Origin: Chloroflexota bacterium
GTDB lineage: Bacteria; Chloroflexota; Anaerolineae; Aggregatilineales; Phototrophicaceae
Assembly (NCBI GenBank): GCA_026706395.1
Contig: JAPOYU010000124.1
Location: 1-35,344, forward strand
Reading direction: 5' to 3'
DNA: 35,344 nucleotides
Shown: piece after piece, positions 7,694-15,243 of the stretch
How positions within the stretch are numbered: the stretch's first letter is position 1
Layout: each line of letters starts with the position of its first letter
Program-made: the position numbers and the translations under genes
The notes under the pieces: model-generated
The model's database searches: none
Told to the model about the DNA's origin: nothing
Seen by the model: only the letters and a program-made list of their open reading frames with translations

Positions 7694-7822
7694 ATGAAAG
7701 CCAAAACGCCCATCCAGCATCTAACCCGAAAACATTATGATTCCGACCCAAGCACAACTTTTATCGCGCAAAATCCGCAACTTCAGCCCGAAAAAGCCCC
7801 TGTATGCATACTGTATCGATAG
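7694..7822 (+). CDS. short uncharacterised ORF downstream of the SOS-like box
   Basis: The 42-residue frame begins MKAKTPIQHLTRKHYDSDPS and ends at TAG just before the repeat cluster. A -10-like TACACT at 7681-7686 would place transcription start next to the ATG, a leaderless arrangement like that proposed for the gene at 4485. An overlapping frame from 7737 (MIPTQAQLLSRKIRNFSPKK) is equally short. No family is recognised; it may be a remnant of a longer SOS-controlled gene or not coding at all. Confidence 0.25.
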   Translation: MKAKTPIQHLTRKHYDSDPSTTFIAQNPQLQPEKAPVCILYR

Positions 7823-7870
7823 TGATTGGAAAGTAAGCTGTATATTAATAGCCTGAATGTGTACTCTATA

Positions 7871-7906
7871 GGTCCTTTATGCATACTCTTGTGGTCCTTT
7901 ATGCAT
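7871..7906. repeat. two 14-base direct repeats 22 bases apart
   Basis: GGTCCTTTATGCAT occurs at 7871-7884 and 7893-7906. The period of 22 bases is two helical turns, as expected for paired protein sites. A further TATGCATACT lies at 7803-7812 and again at 7878-7887. Confidence 0.5.
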
Positions 7907-8048
7907 CTTTTTGCGTCTTTTTGCGTCGGAGTGACAGGACACGGACAATGCCAAAACATTTCCCGCCGCGCTCGCGTCAAGAAGCGACAGCGGACTCAAA
8001 TGGCCAGATGGCCAAAAAAACTTTTTCATCGGCAAAATCGCTGCGGTT

Positions 8049-8100
8049 ATTGGAATCCATTGGAGAAAAAATATTTCCCTCTCCAACAAAAACTTCCAAT
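8049..8100 (+). promoter_or_regulatory. nested hairpin in the leader of the PBP gene
   Basis: ATTGGAA (8049-8055) pairs with TTCCAAT (8094-8100) and inside it TTGGAGA (8060-8066) pairs with TCTCCAA (8080-8086). It ends 19 bases before ATG 8120 and could affect translation of the penicillin-binding protein. Confidence 0.4.
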
Positions 8101-8119
8101 ATCATTTCCAATCCGCCAC

Positions 8120-10393
8120 ATGACAGTCCGACCGCTTTTGCCATTACTACTCCTGGTCTTACCGGCTCTCAGCGCCTGCGAATCCGCGCTGCTGCAAGAA
8201 CCGCGCGTTCCAACTGCGGCGACGCCGGTACCGGTCGCGCAGACCACCAGCTCCGACCCGGCCGATGGCTTGAGGGATTTCGTAACGGCCTGGAACAGCC
8301 AGGATTTCGAAGCGATGTACGCCTTGCTCGCCGGGCGCAGTCGTGAACTCTATCCCCAAAGTAGCTTCATTGACAAATATACTATGGCGCACAGCGAGAT
8401 TCGCTTTGGCGGCGTCCAGCATACGCCGCTAAGCGTCGAATTTCAGGGTAGGACGGCGATCCTCAATTACGACTTGACGATTGAGTCGCCAACATTCGGT
8501 TCGATCTTCGACGGTAACCGGGTCATGCGCATGGTCGATGAGGGCGGCTGGAAAATCGCCTGGTCACCGATGGACATTATCAAGGGCATGTCCAGCCGAG
8601 CGCGCTTGAACGAGCGAACAGAATTCCCCGACAGAGCCAACATTTATGCAACGGATGGCCGGCCAATGGCGCAGCAAGACGCGCCCGTCTACAGCCTTTA
8701 TGTGATCAAGCAGGACATATCCAATATCGATGCCTGCCTCAACACGCTCGCGCTGGTGACTCGGCAGCAGCTCAACACACTGAGGCGCATCTTCATCGAT
8801 TACCTGGACGAGACGCTTTTCCATATTGCCGAAATCGACAGCGGCCAATATGAAATTCATCGGGAAGCGCTGGCGACGGACTGCGCCATCCGCCCAGTCG
8901 ATGGTCCGCTGAACAAGGTGCGCATATATCGATCGCGCAGTTACTACGGACATGGTATCGCCACTCATGTAGTCGGCTATATCGGCGCGGTGCCGGCTGA
9001 TGAACTCGACCGCTGGGAGGCGCGCGGCTACTCGGGTGGCGACTTGGTCGGCAGAGCCGGTATCGAGCTTTCCTACGAGGAGACGCTGGCGGGCAAGCCA
9101 CAGCGTTATCTGCGCATTGTTGAAGGCGGAAGCACCGTCATTCGCGAGCTGGCTGGCGCGGTCGGACAGGCGCCGAGCCCGGTGACCCTAACCATCGACC
9201 GTGACCTGCAAGCGGCAATGGCGCAAGCTTTATCGGACGCGGTCAATTACGCCCTGCTGAATTGGGGCGGCATCACGACCGGTGGGGCGCTTGTGGCTAT
9301 GAACGCGAATAGCGGGGAGATCCTGGCCCTGGCAAGTTATCCCAGCTTTGATCCGCGTATATTCAGCCGGGACACCGAATACAACGTCCTGGGCGCGATC
9401 ACGCGGCTCAACGCTGATCCCCGCACTCCCTTCATCAACAAGGCGCTCGCCGAGCAATATACACCGGGATCCGTCTATAAAATCGTTACGGCTCTGGCGG
9501 CGGCATCGGAAAAGATTTGGTCCCGCGATGAAATCTTCAATTGCGACTATTATTGGTACGGGGGCAGATATGGCGACTCCGAACCGGTGCGGACCGATTG
9601 GCGCCTGCTGGAAACACCGCCCAAAGACCCCGCCGGCTCAGTAACAATGGCGGAGGCCCTCGCCGCCTCCTGCAATCCCTTCTTCTATGAAATGGGCGCG
9701 CGGATGTACCAGGCGCGGCCCGACATGCAGACCGAATACGCCCAACTGCTCGGCTTCGGCAGGCAGACGGGCATACGAGGATTGGGCATCGAAGCTTCGG
9801 GTGATGTCGCGCCGCCGGGCGAGATCGCGGCCGCGATCAACAATGCCATCGGGCAAGGCAATGTCGCGGTCACGATCATCCAGATGGCGCAACTGACGGC
9901 GGCGGTCGCCAACGGCGGGACGATCTGGCAGCCTTACGTCGTGCGCCACATCGGCACGGAAGGCGAGCCCGACTTCAAGATCGAGAATGAGCCGTCGGTC
10001 CTCGCCGACCTGGGCCTGGATGCGGAAGCCCTCGACATCGTGCGCGAAGGCATGTGTAAAGTCACGACGGTCGAAGATCTCGGCACGGCCTGGTTCGTAT
10101 TTGACGACGCGCCCTACACCATCTGCGGCAAGACCGGCACTGCTGAAACAGCCGGCAACCCCCACGCCTGGTTTGTAGCTTACTGGCCGCGGGACAACCC
10201 GGCAATCGCCTTCGCCGGCGTGATGGCGCATTCGCGCGAAGGCTCGGAAGTGGTGGCGCCGATGATCAGGCGTACCCTCGACGATTATCTCGGCGAGGCG
10301 CGCAAAGACTTCCCCGAATGGTGGCAGGATCCGTATATTCCGGTCAAGACACAGCAGCAAGCGTTGGCGGAGCTGGCAGCGGCGGAGAACTAG
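8120..10393 (+). CDS. penicillin-binding lipoprotein, PBP2a/MecA-like transpeptidase
   Basis: The 757-residue protein is a class B PBP, which cross-links peptidoglycan outside the membrane. ATG 8120 is chosen because it gives a lipoprotein signal, LLLLVLPALSACES, with the Cys of the LSAC lipobox; the open frame runs back to 7826 but those residues look like leader. After the lipid anchor comes an NTF2-like MecA-N domain (FVTAWNSQDFEAMYALLAGR to VDEGGWKIAWSPMDI), then a dimerisation region (GHGIATHVVGYIGAVPADE) and the transpeptidase. All three active-site motifs are present: SVYK (Ser451, Lys454), SCN (517-519) and KTGT (671-674). The gene overlaps the convergent 3D-protein gene by 4 bases. 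Confidence 0.9.
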   Translation: MTVRPLLPLLLLVLPALSACESALLQEPRVPTAATPVPVAQTTSSDPADGLRDFVTAWNSQDFEAMYALLAGRSRELYPQSSFIDKYTMAHSEIRFGGVQHTPLSVEFQGRTAILNYDLTIESPTFGSIFDGNRVMRMVDEGGWKIAWSPMDIIKGMSSRARLNERTEFPDRANIYATDGRPMAQQDAPVYSLYVIKQDISNIDACLNTLALVTRQQLNTLRRIFIDYLDETLFHIAEIDSGQYEIHREALATDCAIRPVDGPLNKVRIYRSRSYYGHGIATHVVGYIGAVPADELDRWEARGYSGGDLVGRAGIELSYEETLAGKPQRYLRIVEGGSTVIRELAGAVGQAPSPVTLTIDRDLQAAMAQALSDAVNYALLNWGGITTGGALVAMNANSGEILALASYPSFDPRIFSRDTEYNVLGAITRLNADPRTPFINKALAEQYTPGSVYKIVTALAAASEKIWSRDEIFNCDYYWYGGRYGDSEPVRTDWRLLETPPKDPAGSVTMAEALAASCNPFFYEMGARMYQARPDMQTEYAQLLGFGRQTGIRGLGIEASGDVAPPGEIAAAINNAIGQGNVAVTIIQMAQLTAAVANGGTIWQPYVVRHIGTEGEPDFKIENEPSVLADLGLDAEALDIVREGMCKVTTVEDLGTAWFVFDDAPYTICGKTGTAETAGNPHAWFVAYWPRDNPAIAFAGVMAHSREGSEVVAPMIRRTLDDYLGEARKDFPEWWQDPYIPVKTQQQALAELAAAEN

Positions 10394-11943
10394 CCGCAGT
10401 TGCGCGGCCAATTGCTGTTCGGCGTCCAGGCCGGCAGCCGATATGGCACCTTCCTCGGTGGCGGCCACAGCAGATACACCCAGAGATACGCGCGCCAATT
10501 CTTGAATCCGTCGTTATGACCGTAGCCGAGGTCTATCCAGTAGTCAGTTCCGCTTGGTCCGCCACCGGTATCATAAATTGTGCCCAAGCCATAACCTGGC
10601 ACATAGAGTTCTGTATAGTACGGAATGATGTTTGGTTTGGCGGCAATGACGCCCTTTCGGAGGTTTTCACCGGTTGAGGTATTGAGGTTGCCGCCATTCG
10701 ACTCAGGATTGTAACTGGTTACGTAAACGCAGAGCCTTCGCCAGTACTGCCGCGGACCCTCAGACGTTTGCACCGTGCCCAGCGGGATGATATTTGTCCC
10801 GTAGGCGATGATGCGATTGACCGGCGCCTCAACTTCAATTGTTTCAATGTGGACGCGGCTGACTTCAATCCCGTTCTCATAGCGGACGCGGTAGCGTATC
10901 TCGCGCCGGCCGTCGCGCCCCGCTTGAACCTCAGCCCTTGCATCCAGGTTAAGGTTGGCGTCCGGCCGATACTGCAGGCTGTGTTTGATCGTCTCGCTTT
11001 CCACGACAAGCTCTTCGTCCACGCGCACGATCTCGATCCGCAGTCCTTCGGTGACGGCGGTATCCTCCGCCGGCTTCACATAATCCAAACCGAAAAGGGG
11101 CGCATGCAACTCGGCGAGCAGATCCGCCACCGTCCCGGCGTTGGTTCGGGCATCAATATCCAGCCCATCCACCCGCAAGACAACCGGGACTGCGCGATCG
11201 ATATGTATCGTCATCGCGCCGCTTACAGGGCTATCGAGCGGCGGCGTCACATGGTCGGTCAGGTATAGCGAGACGCCCGCGGCGAACAGGGCATCGCCGA
11301 CCGTTTCGGCGGTTGTTGTGAGTGTTGACAGCGCTCCATCATCATCGATAGTCAAGGCGGCCGCGCGCCTTATCCTGATGTTCAGCGCCGGTACAGTCCA
11401 GTCGGGCAAGGCTTCGTAATGAGCAAGCGCGCCATTTACCCAGATTTTGTCGGCGTCGCTGACCGCAATGCCGGCCTCCCGCAAGATAGCCAGCGGATTC
11501 TCCCCTGACGTTTGGATGACCCGTTCGATTCCGCCAACCATGATCGTGACTGAGCGCGTCTGCAAAACCGTGACGACCATCCCGTCGCGGAGTCTTTCAC
11601 TCGCCGCGGGCGACAGCGCCTCCGCCGCCGGCAAGTCAATGCCTTGTTCAGCCAAGAGCTCGCCCACTGTGAGCGCAGAAGTCGTCACCCGGCGCAGACT
11701 GCCGCCATATTGGATGCTGACGTCCAAGTCGCTCGGCTCAATGACGGAAGTCGTCGGTATAGCCTGGACGAACAGCGCGAGCGTAAAGACCAGCGTACAG
11801 GACGTAAAGGCGATGACGGCGCTGAAGAGCCAGCGGCCGCGCTGCAGCAGCCAATGCCGGCCCCGGGCAGGATAGCGCGCCGGCGACCGCCGGACAGCCG
11901 GGTGGGGTTGCGTGTCTGCGTCCCTCGGCGGATTCTTGTTCAT
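10390..11943 (-). CDS. G5/3D-domain cell-wall protein (YabE/Rpf-like)
   Basis: The 517-residue protein resembles YabE-type wall-active proteins. A membrane anchor lies near residues 36-60 (LFSAVIAFTSCTLVFTLALF). At least two and probably three DUF348 repeats follow (GGSLRRVTTSALTVGELLAE, then GGIERVIQTSGENPLAILRE, then LSTLTTTAETVGDALFAAGV). A G5 domain comes next (VVESETIKHSLQYRPDANLN, later EIRYRVRYENGIEVSRV), and then a C-terminal 3D double-psi barrel (CVYVTSYNPES to DTGGGPSGTDYWIDLGYGH), the fold of lytic transglycosylases such as MltA. In the usual AVDP strand of the 3D motif this protein has AAKP, so one of the three signature aspartates appears to be Lys. It faces away from znuA. Confidence 0.85.
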   Translation of the reverse strand: MNKNPPRDADTQPHPAVRRSPARYPARGRHWLLQRGRWLFSAVIAFTSCTLVFTLALFVQAIPTTSVIEPSDLDVSIQYGGSLRRVTTSALTVGELLAEQGIDLPAAEALSPAASERLRDGMVVTVLQTRSVTIMVGGIERVIQTSGENPLAILREAGIAVSDADKIWVNGALAHYEALPDWTVPALNIRIRRAAALTIDDDGALSTLTTTAETVGDALFAAGVSLYLTDHVTPPLDSPVSGAMTIHIDRAVPVVLRVDGLDIDARTNAGTVADLLAELHAPLFGLDYVKPAEDTAVTEGLRIEIVRVDEELVVESETIKHSLQYRPDANLNLDARAEVQAGRDGRREIRYRVRYENGIEVSRVHIETIEVEAPVNRIIAYGTNIIPLGTVQTSEGPRQYWRRLCVYVTSYNPESNGGNLNTSTGENLRKGVIAAKPNIIPYYTELYVPGYGLGTIYDTGGGPSGTDYWIDLGYGHNDGFKNWRAYLWVYLLWPPPRKVPYRLPAWTPNSNWPRNCG

Positions 11944-12048
11944 GGACCGTGATATTCCCGCGCATGCGCCCGCTGACTGGAATTGCAGTACACTGGTAGA
12001 AATAGCACTGCCAGACGATTATATCCGATTGAATTGCCTCATACAGGG

Positions 12049-12077
12049 TTTACGAACCGGTCAGAACAGGCTATTAT
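12049..12077 (+). promoter_or_regulatory. promoter of the znuACB operon
   Basis: A -35 TTTACG (12049-12054) and a -10 TATTAT (12072-12077) stand 17 bases apart, matching 4 and 5 of 6 consensus bases. The -10 box lies inside the left arm of the operator at 12071-12099. Confidence 0.65.
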
Positions 12078-12099
12078 TGAGACTTAGTATCAATAATAG
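12071..12099. promoter_or_regulatory. Fur/Zur-family operator on the znu promoter
   Basis: CTATTATTGA (12071-12080) and TCAATAATAG (12090-12099) are perfect 10-base inverted arms. The core TGAGACT-T-AGTATCA (12078-12092) has the 7-1-7 plan of Fur-family boxes with one mismatch. Overlap with the -10 box fits zinc-dependent repression by Zur; the regulator identity is inferred from the operon it controls. Confidence 0.6.
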
Positions 12100-12116
12100 T
12101 GAGGGATGGACAAAAA

Positions 12117-13475
12117 ATGCAACAAAGAATCACCCTGATGTTTTGCTTGCTGGCGGCTCTTTTGCTGCCGAATATCAGCGCGATCACGCAGGACGACAAG
12201 CTCGAAGTGATCGCTTCCTACAGTATTCTAGCGGATGTCGTCCACAATATTGCGGGCGATCGCATCAACCTCACGACGCTGATTCCGGTCGGCGCCGACC
12301 CGCACACTTTTCAACCGAGCCCGCGCGAGCTGACGGCGTTGGCGGAAGCCGATCTCATCTTCGTCAATGGCGCCGGCATTGAAGAAGCCTTGCTGGCTGT
12401 GATTGAAAGCGCTGCCGAAGACAGTCCGATCGTGGAAATCTCGGCTTGCGTCGAGATCATTCCCATTGGCGCTTCCGGGCACATGCATGAAGGTGATGAC
12501 CACGCCGACGATCACGATGATGACCATGCCCATGATGAGGACGATGACCACGCCGACGATCACGAAGATGACCATGCCCATGATGAAGACGATGACCACG
12601 CTGACGATCACGATGATGACCACGCTCATGATGAGGACGATGACCACGCCGACGATCACGATGATGACCACGCTCATGATGAGGACGATGACCACGCTCA
12701 TGATGAGGACGATGACCACGCCCATGATGACGATGACCACGCCCACGAAGGCGAAGATGAACATCAGCACGGCGACATGGAAAGCCATTGCGATGAGCAT
12801 GACGCTGAATTCGTCCAGATCATGGGCGACGAGGAAGCGCACGAACATGGACCCGTCCTGGGTCGCCTGGAAGATATTGACTGTGGCGGCGGGCATGGTC
12901 ATGGAGAGGACGCGCACGGACACGCCCACGAAGAAGGCGCCTGCGACCCGCATGTCTGGATGGACCCGCATAACGTGATCTACTGGTCGCTGATGGCCCG
13001 CGATATCTTGAGCGAACTGGATCCGGGCCATGCCGACGATTACGCCGCTGCGGCTGCCGACTACATCAGCGAACTGGTCGCGCTGGAAGCGGAATTCATC
13101 CTGCCGCTGGTGGAAACGCTGCCGGTGGACAAGCGCGTCTTGATCACCAGCCATGATTCACTGGGCTATCTGGCGCATGCCTTCGATTTTGTCATCGTCA
13201 GCACAGTGATTCCTGGCGGCGGAACACAGATTGAGCCCAGTGCGCGCGATGTGGCCGTCCTGATCGACCTCGTCAAGGATGCGGGTGTGGCGGCCATCTT
13301 CGGCGAGACGACGGTCAACACATCAGTCGTGGAAGCCATCGCGGCGGAAACAGGCGCGGAGTTAGCCATCCTCTATACCGGTACGCTGACCGAGGGTGAG
13401 CCTGCGGGTACGTATTTGGATTACATGCGCTACAATCTCCGCACGATTGTGGAAGCGCTGGGCGCTGGCGGCTGA
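12117..13475 (+). CDS. znuA: zinc ABC transporter substrate-binding protein with giant His/Asp-rich loop
   Basis: ZnuA captures zinc outside the membrane and hands it to the ZnuBC importer. ATG 12117 gives MQQRITLMFCLLAALLLPNI, a clear signal peptide; GTG 12099 would lie inside the operator. Cluster A-I fold features: KLEVIASYSILADVVHNIAG, zinc ligand His63 in DPHTFQPSP, His285 in VWMDPHN, His346 in ITSHDSLGYLAHAFDF, and a C-terminal FGETTVNTSVVEAIAAETGA. Between the first two ligands sits a metal-binding loop of about 160 residues (roughly 121-281), far longer than usual. Its core is a 16-residue unit repeated four times plus a partial copy. Length is 452 residues against about 300 for ordinary ZnuA. 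It leads the operon znuA-znuC-znuB. Confidence 0.92.
   Translation: MQQRITLMFCLLAALLLPNISAITQDDKLEVIASYSILADVVHNIAGDRINLTTLIPVGADPHTFQPSPRELTALAEADLIFVNGAGIEEALLAVIESAAEDSPIVEISACVEIIPIGASGHMHEGDDHADDHDDDHAHDEDDDHADDHEDDHAHDEDDDHADDHDDDHAHDEDDDHADDHDDDHAHDEDDDHAHDEDDDHAHDDDDHAHEGEDEHQHGDMESHCDEHDAEFVQIMGDEEAHEHGPVLGRLEDIDCGGGHGHGEDAHGHAHEEGACDPHVWMDPHNVIYWSLMARDILSELDPGHADDYAAAAADYISELVALEAEFILPLVETLPVDKRVLITSHDSLGYLAHAFDFVIVSTVIPGGGTQIEPSARDVAVLIDLVKDAGVAAIFGETTVNTSVVEAIAAETGAELAILYTGTLTEGEPAGTYLDYMRYNLRTIVEALGAGG
12495..12731 (+). repeat. 48-bp coding tandem repeat in znuA
   Basis: Four 48-base copies fill 12495-12686, each encoding DDHADDHDDDHAHDED or a close variant. A 24-base half copy (12687-12710) and a 21-base fragment follow. 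The copies differ mainly at third codon positions, so the peptide is kept while the DNA drifts. Copy number may vary between strains. Confidence 0.85.
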
Positions 13476-13510
13476 TCACGCCTTTGTGCCCGGACTGAGG
13501 CTGGCTGGCA

Positions 13511-14311
13511 ATGTCAATATTCAAGCGACGCAACATCGACCCCAGCCAGCCAGCCCTGCTGGTGGAGCATCTTTCGACCGGATACCCGAGCAATCGCTAT
13601 GCCTTGTCGGATATCAGCTTCACCATAAATGCCGGCGAGCGCGTGGCAGTCATCGGACCGAACGGCGCCGGCAAGAGCACGCTTTTAAAAGCGATCGTTG
13701 GCTTGCTGCAATTCACACATGGGCATATTTCGATTTACGGCGCAGATTGCTATAGCAGCCACATCTATGTCGGTTATGTGCCGCAGCAAAGCGAAATCGA
13801 CTGGTCTTTCCCGGTATCGGTATACGATGTGGTGATGATGGGACGCAACCGGCATATCGGTTGGTTCCGCCGGCCGGGCAAAAGCGACCGCGCTATCGTA
13901 AACGATATCCTGGACCATCTGAGCCTGGCCGATTTGGCGAAGCGACAAATCAGCGAGTTGAGCGGTGGGCAACGCCGGCGGGTCTTCATCGCGCGCGCGC
14001 TGGCGCAAGACGCCCGTGTGCTGCTGCTGGATGAACCCTTCAGCGGCGTCGACCAAAATGCCGAGGGTGAGATTGTCGAGGCGTTGGAAATCCTGACCCG
14101 GCGCCGCATCACCATTCTGCTCTCGACGCATCACCTGGAGAAGGCCGCCCTGCACTTTGACAAGGTGATGATCCTGAACGGAGAGCTGCTGGCATACGGG
14201 CCGCCGGCGGATGCGCTGACGCCGCAGAGACTGCGCGACGCCTTTGGACCGGCGATGCCGATCTTCCCTCATGACCATGACTTTCCGCTATACCGGCAAA
14301 GCGAAGCCTGA
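13511..14311 (+). CDS. znuC: zinc ABC transporter ATP-binding protein
   Basis: The 266-residue ATPase powers zinc import through ZnuB. Walker A is GPNGAGKST (about residue 47), the Q-loop lies in GYVPQQSEIDWSFPVSVYDV, the signature is LSGGQRRR, Walker B is VLLLDEPFSGVD and the H-loop is LLSTHHLE. The QQSEIDWSFP segment is characteristic of metal-type (zinc/manganese) ATPases rather than sugar importers. It begins 35 bases after znuA and is followed after 9 bases by the permease gene, so all three are one operon under the promoter at 12049-12077. Zinc rather than manganese is inferred from the His-rich ZnuA. Confidence 0.92.
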   Translation: MSIFKRRNIDPSQPALLVEHLSTGYPSNRYALSDISFTINAGERVAVIGPNGAGKSTLLKAIVGLLQFTHGHISIYGADCYSSHIYVGYVPQQSEIDWSFPVSVYDVVMMGRNRHIGWFRRPGKSDRAIVNDILDHLSLADLAKRQISELSGGQRRRVFIARALAQDARVLLLDEPFSGVDQNAEGEIVEALEILTRRRITILLSTHHLEKAALHFDKVMILNGELLAYGPPADALTPQRLRDAFGPAMPIFPHDHDFPLYRQSEA

Positions 14312-14320
14312 GTATGATAA

Positions 14321-15181
14321 ATGGATATCAGCAATTTTCTATCCGAGCCGCTCAGCTACGTTTTCATCCAGCGTGGCATGTTGGCGCTGGTGATTGTAGG
14401 CGGGATCAACGCGGTGGTGGGCTGCTTTGTCGTGGCGCGGGGCATGGCCTTTTTCGGCGACGCCCTGTCGCATGCCATCCTGCCCGGCGTCGCCCTGTCT
14501 TACACCGCCAGCGGCAGCTATGTCGCCAGTAATCTATTTGTCGGCGGCTTGGGCGCGGGCATCGTGTCGGCTTTAGTCATCGCCTGGCTTACGCGCAACC
14601 AGGAGCTCAAGGAAGACAGCGCCATCGCCATCGTCTTCGTGACCATGTTCGCGCTCGGCATCGCCATCATCAGCACGCAGTCCAGCTATGCTGTCGATCT
14701 CACGCATATTCTCTTCGGCAGCATCAATGGTATCAGCCAGGACGATCTGCTCATGATGTCGGCTTTAGCGGCGATCGTGCTGCTGGTAATTTTGCTGCTA
14801 TACAAGGAGTTTCTCCTCGTCAGCTTTGACCTGAGCCTGGCGCACAGCTTAAAGTTGCCAGTGCAACTCTTGAAGATCCTGCTGCTCGTTTTGATCGCCG
14901 TCACCATCGTAGCGAGTTTGCAGGCGGTAGGCATCGCGCTGATGCTGGCGCTGCTGATCACACCGGCGGCGACCGCCCGGCTGTTGGTCAACCGGCTGCA
15001 TCACATGATCATCATCGCCTGCTTGATCGGCATCGTCAGTGGGGTCCTCGGCTTCTACGCCTCCTACTACCTCGATATTCCCTCCGGCGCTTGCATCGTG
15101 CTGACGCTCAGCGCCATCTTCGGCGTTGTCATCTTGCTGCAATCCGGCCTGGCTCAGCTGCGCGAACGCAGCGGATCGTAG
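14321..15181 (+). CDS. znuB: zinc ABC transporter permease
   Basis: This 286-residue integral membrane protein is the ABC-3 family permease that pairs with ZnuC. It has about eight hydrophobic helices. Family hallmarks include GGINAVVGCFVVARGMAFFG followed by DALSHAILPGVALSY near the N terminus, and GIALMLALLITPAATARLLV in the second half. A Gly-rich segment (LDIPSGACIVLTLSAIFGVV) closes the protein. ATG 14321 is selected because it starts the expected MDISNFLSEPLSYVFIQRGM; an overlapping ATG at 14314 is out of frame. It ends the zinc operon, and the next gene has its own promoter. Confidence 0.92.
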   Translation: MDISNFLSEPLSYVFIQRGMLALVIVGGINAVVGCFVVARGMAFFGDALSHAILPGVALSYTASGSYVASNLFVGGLGAGIVSALVIAWLTRNQELKEDSAIAIVFVTMFALGIAIISTQSSYAVDLTHILFGSINGISQDDLLMMSALAAIVLLVILLLYKEFLLVSFDLSLAHSLKLPVQLLKILLLVLIAVTIVASLQAVGIALMLALLITPAATARLLVNRLHHMIIIACLIGIVSGVLGFYASYYLDIPSGACIVLTLSAIFGVVILLQSGLAQLRERSGS

Positions 15182-15191
15182 ATTCCTGCTT

Positions 15192-15220
15192 TTGGCAGTT
15201 GCCAAATATCGCGTTACACT
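15192..15220 (+). promoter_or_regulatory. promoter of the PhyH gene with palindromic operator
   Basis: A -35 TTGGCA (15192-15197, 5 of 6) and a -10 TACACT (15215-15220) stand 17 bases apart. The -35 box is the left half of a perfect palindrome TTGGCAGTTGCCAA with a GT centre (15192-15205), a likely repressor site. Confidence 0.6.
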
Positions 15221-15243
15221 GTCTCTAGTTCAGGGAGGTGGGC

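Larger units (their letters stand above)
7164..8119. other. gene-poor 0.95-kb region with repeats and regulatory motifs
   Basis: No convincing protein gene of normal size lies here. The stretch is more AT-rich than its surroundings. It holds hairpin repeat copy 1 (7409-7497), a partial copy of a second repeat (7535-7550), a LexA-box-like palindrome (7644-7659), a 42-codon frame (7694-7822), 22-base-spaced direct repeats (7871-7906), a doubled CTTTTTGCGT (7907-7926) and a nested hairpin (8049-8100). A longer in-frame extension of the PBP gene to 7826 exists, but its residues look non-coding. Confidence 0.5.

Noticed and set aside
7826..8119. Upstream extension of the penicillin-binding protein
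   Set aside because: It lacks coding character, contains direct repeats and a nested hairpin, and hides the lipoprotein signal that begins at ATG 8120.
12495..12731. Tandem array as a CRISPR
   Set aside because: Units are contiguous, have no spacers and encode a conserved peptide in the znuA frame.
12228..13154. 308-codon open frame on the minus strand opposite znuA
   Set aside because: It is created by the GC-rich and GAT/GAC-CAC repeat composition of znuA; its product is low-complexity Ile/Val/Met sequence with no family features, while the plus strand has a complete zinc-binding protein.
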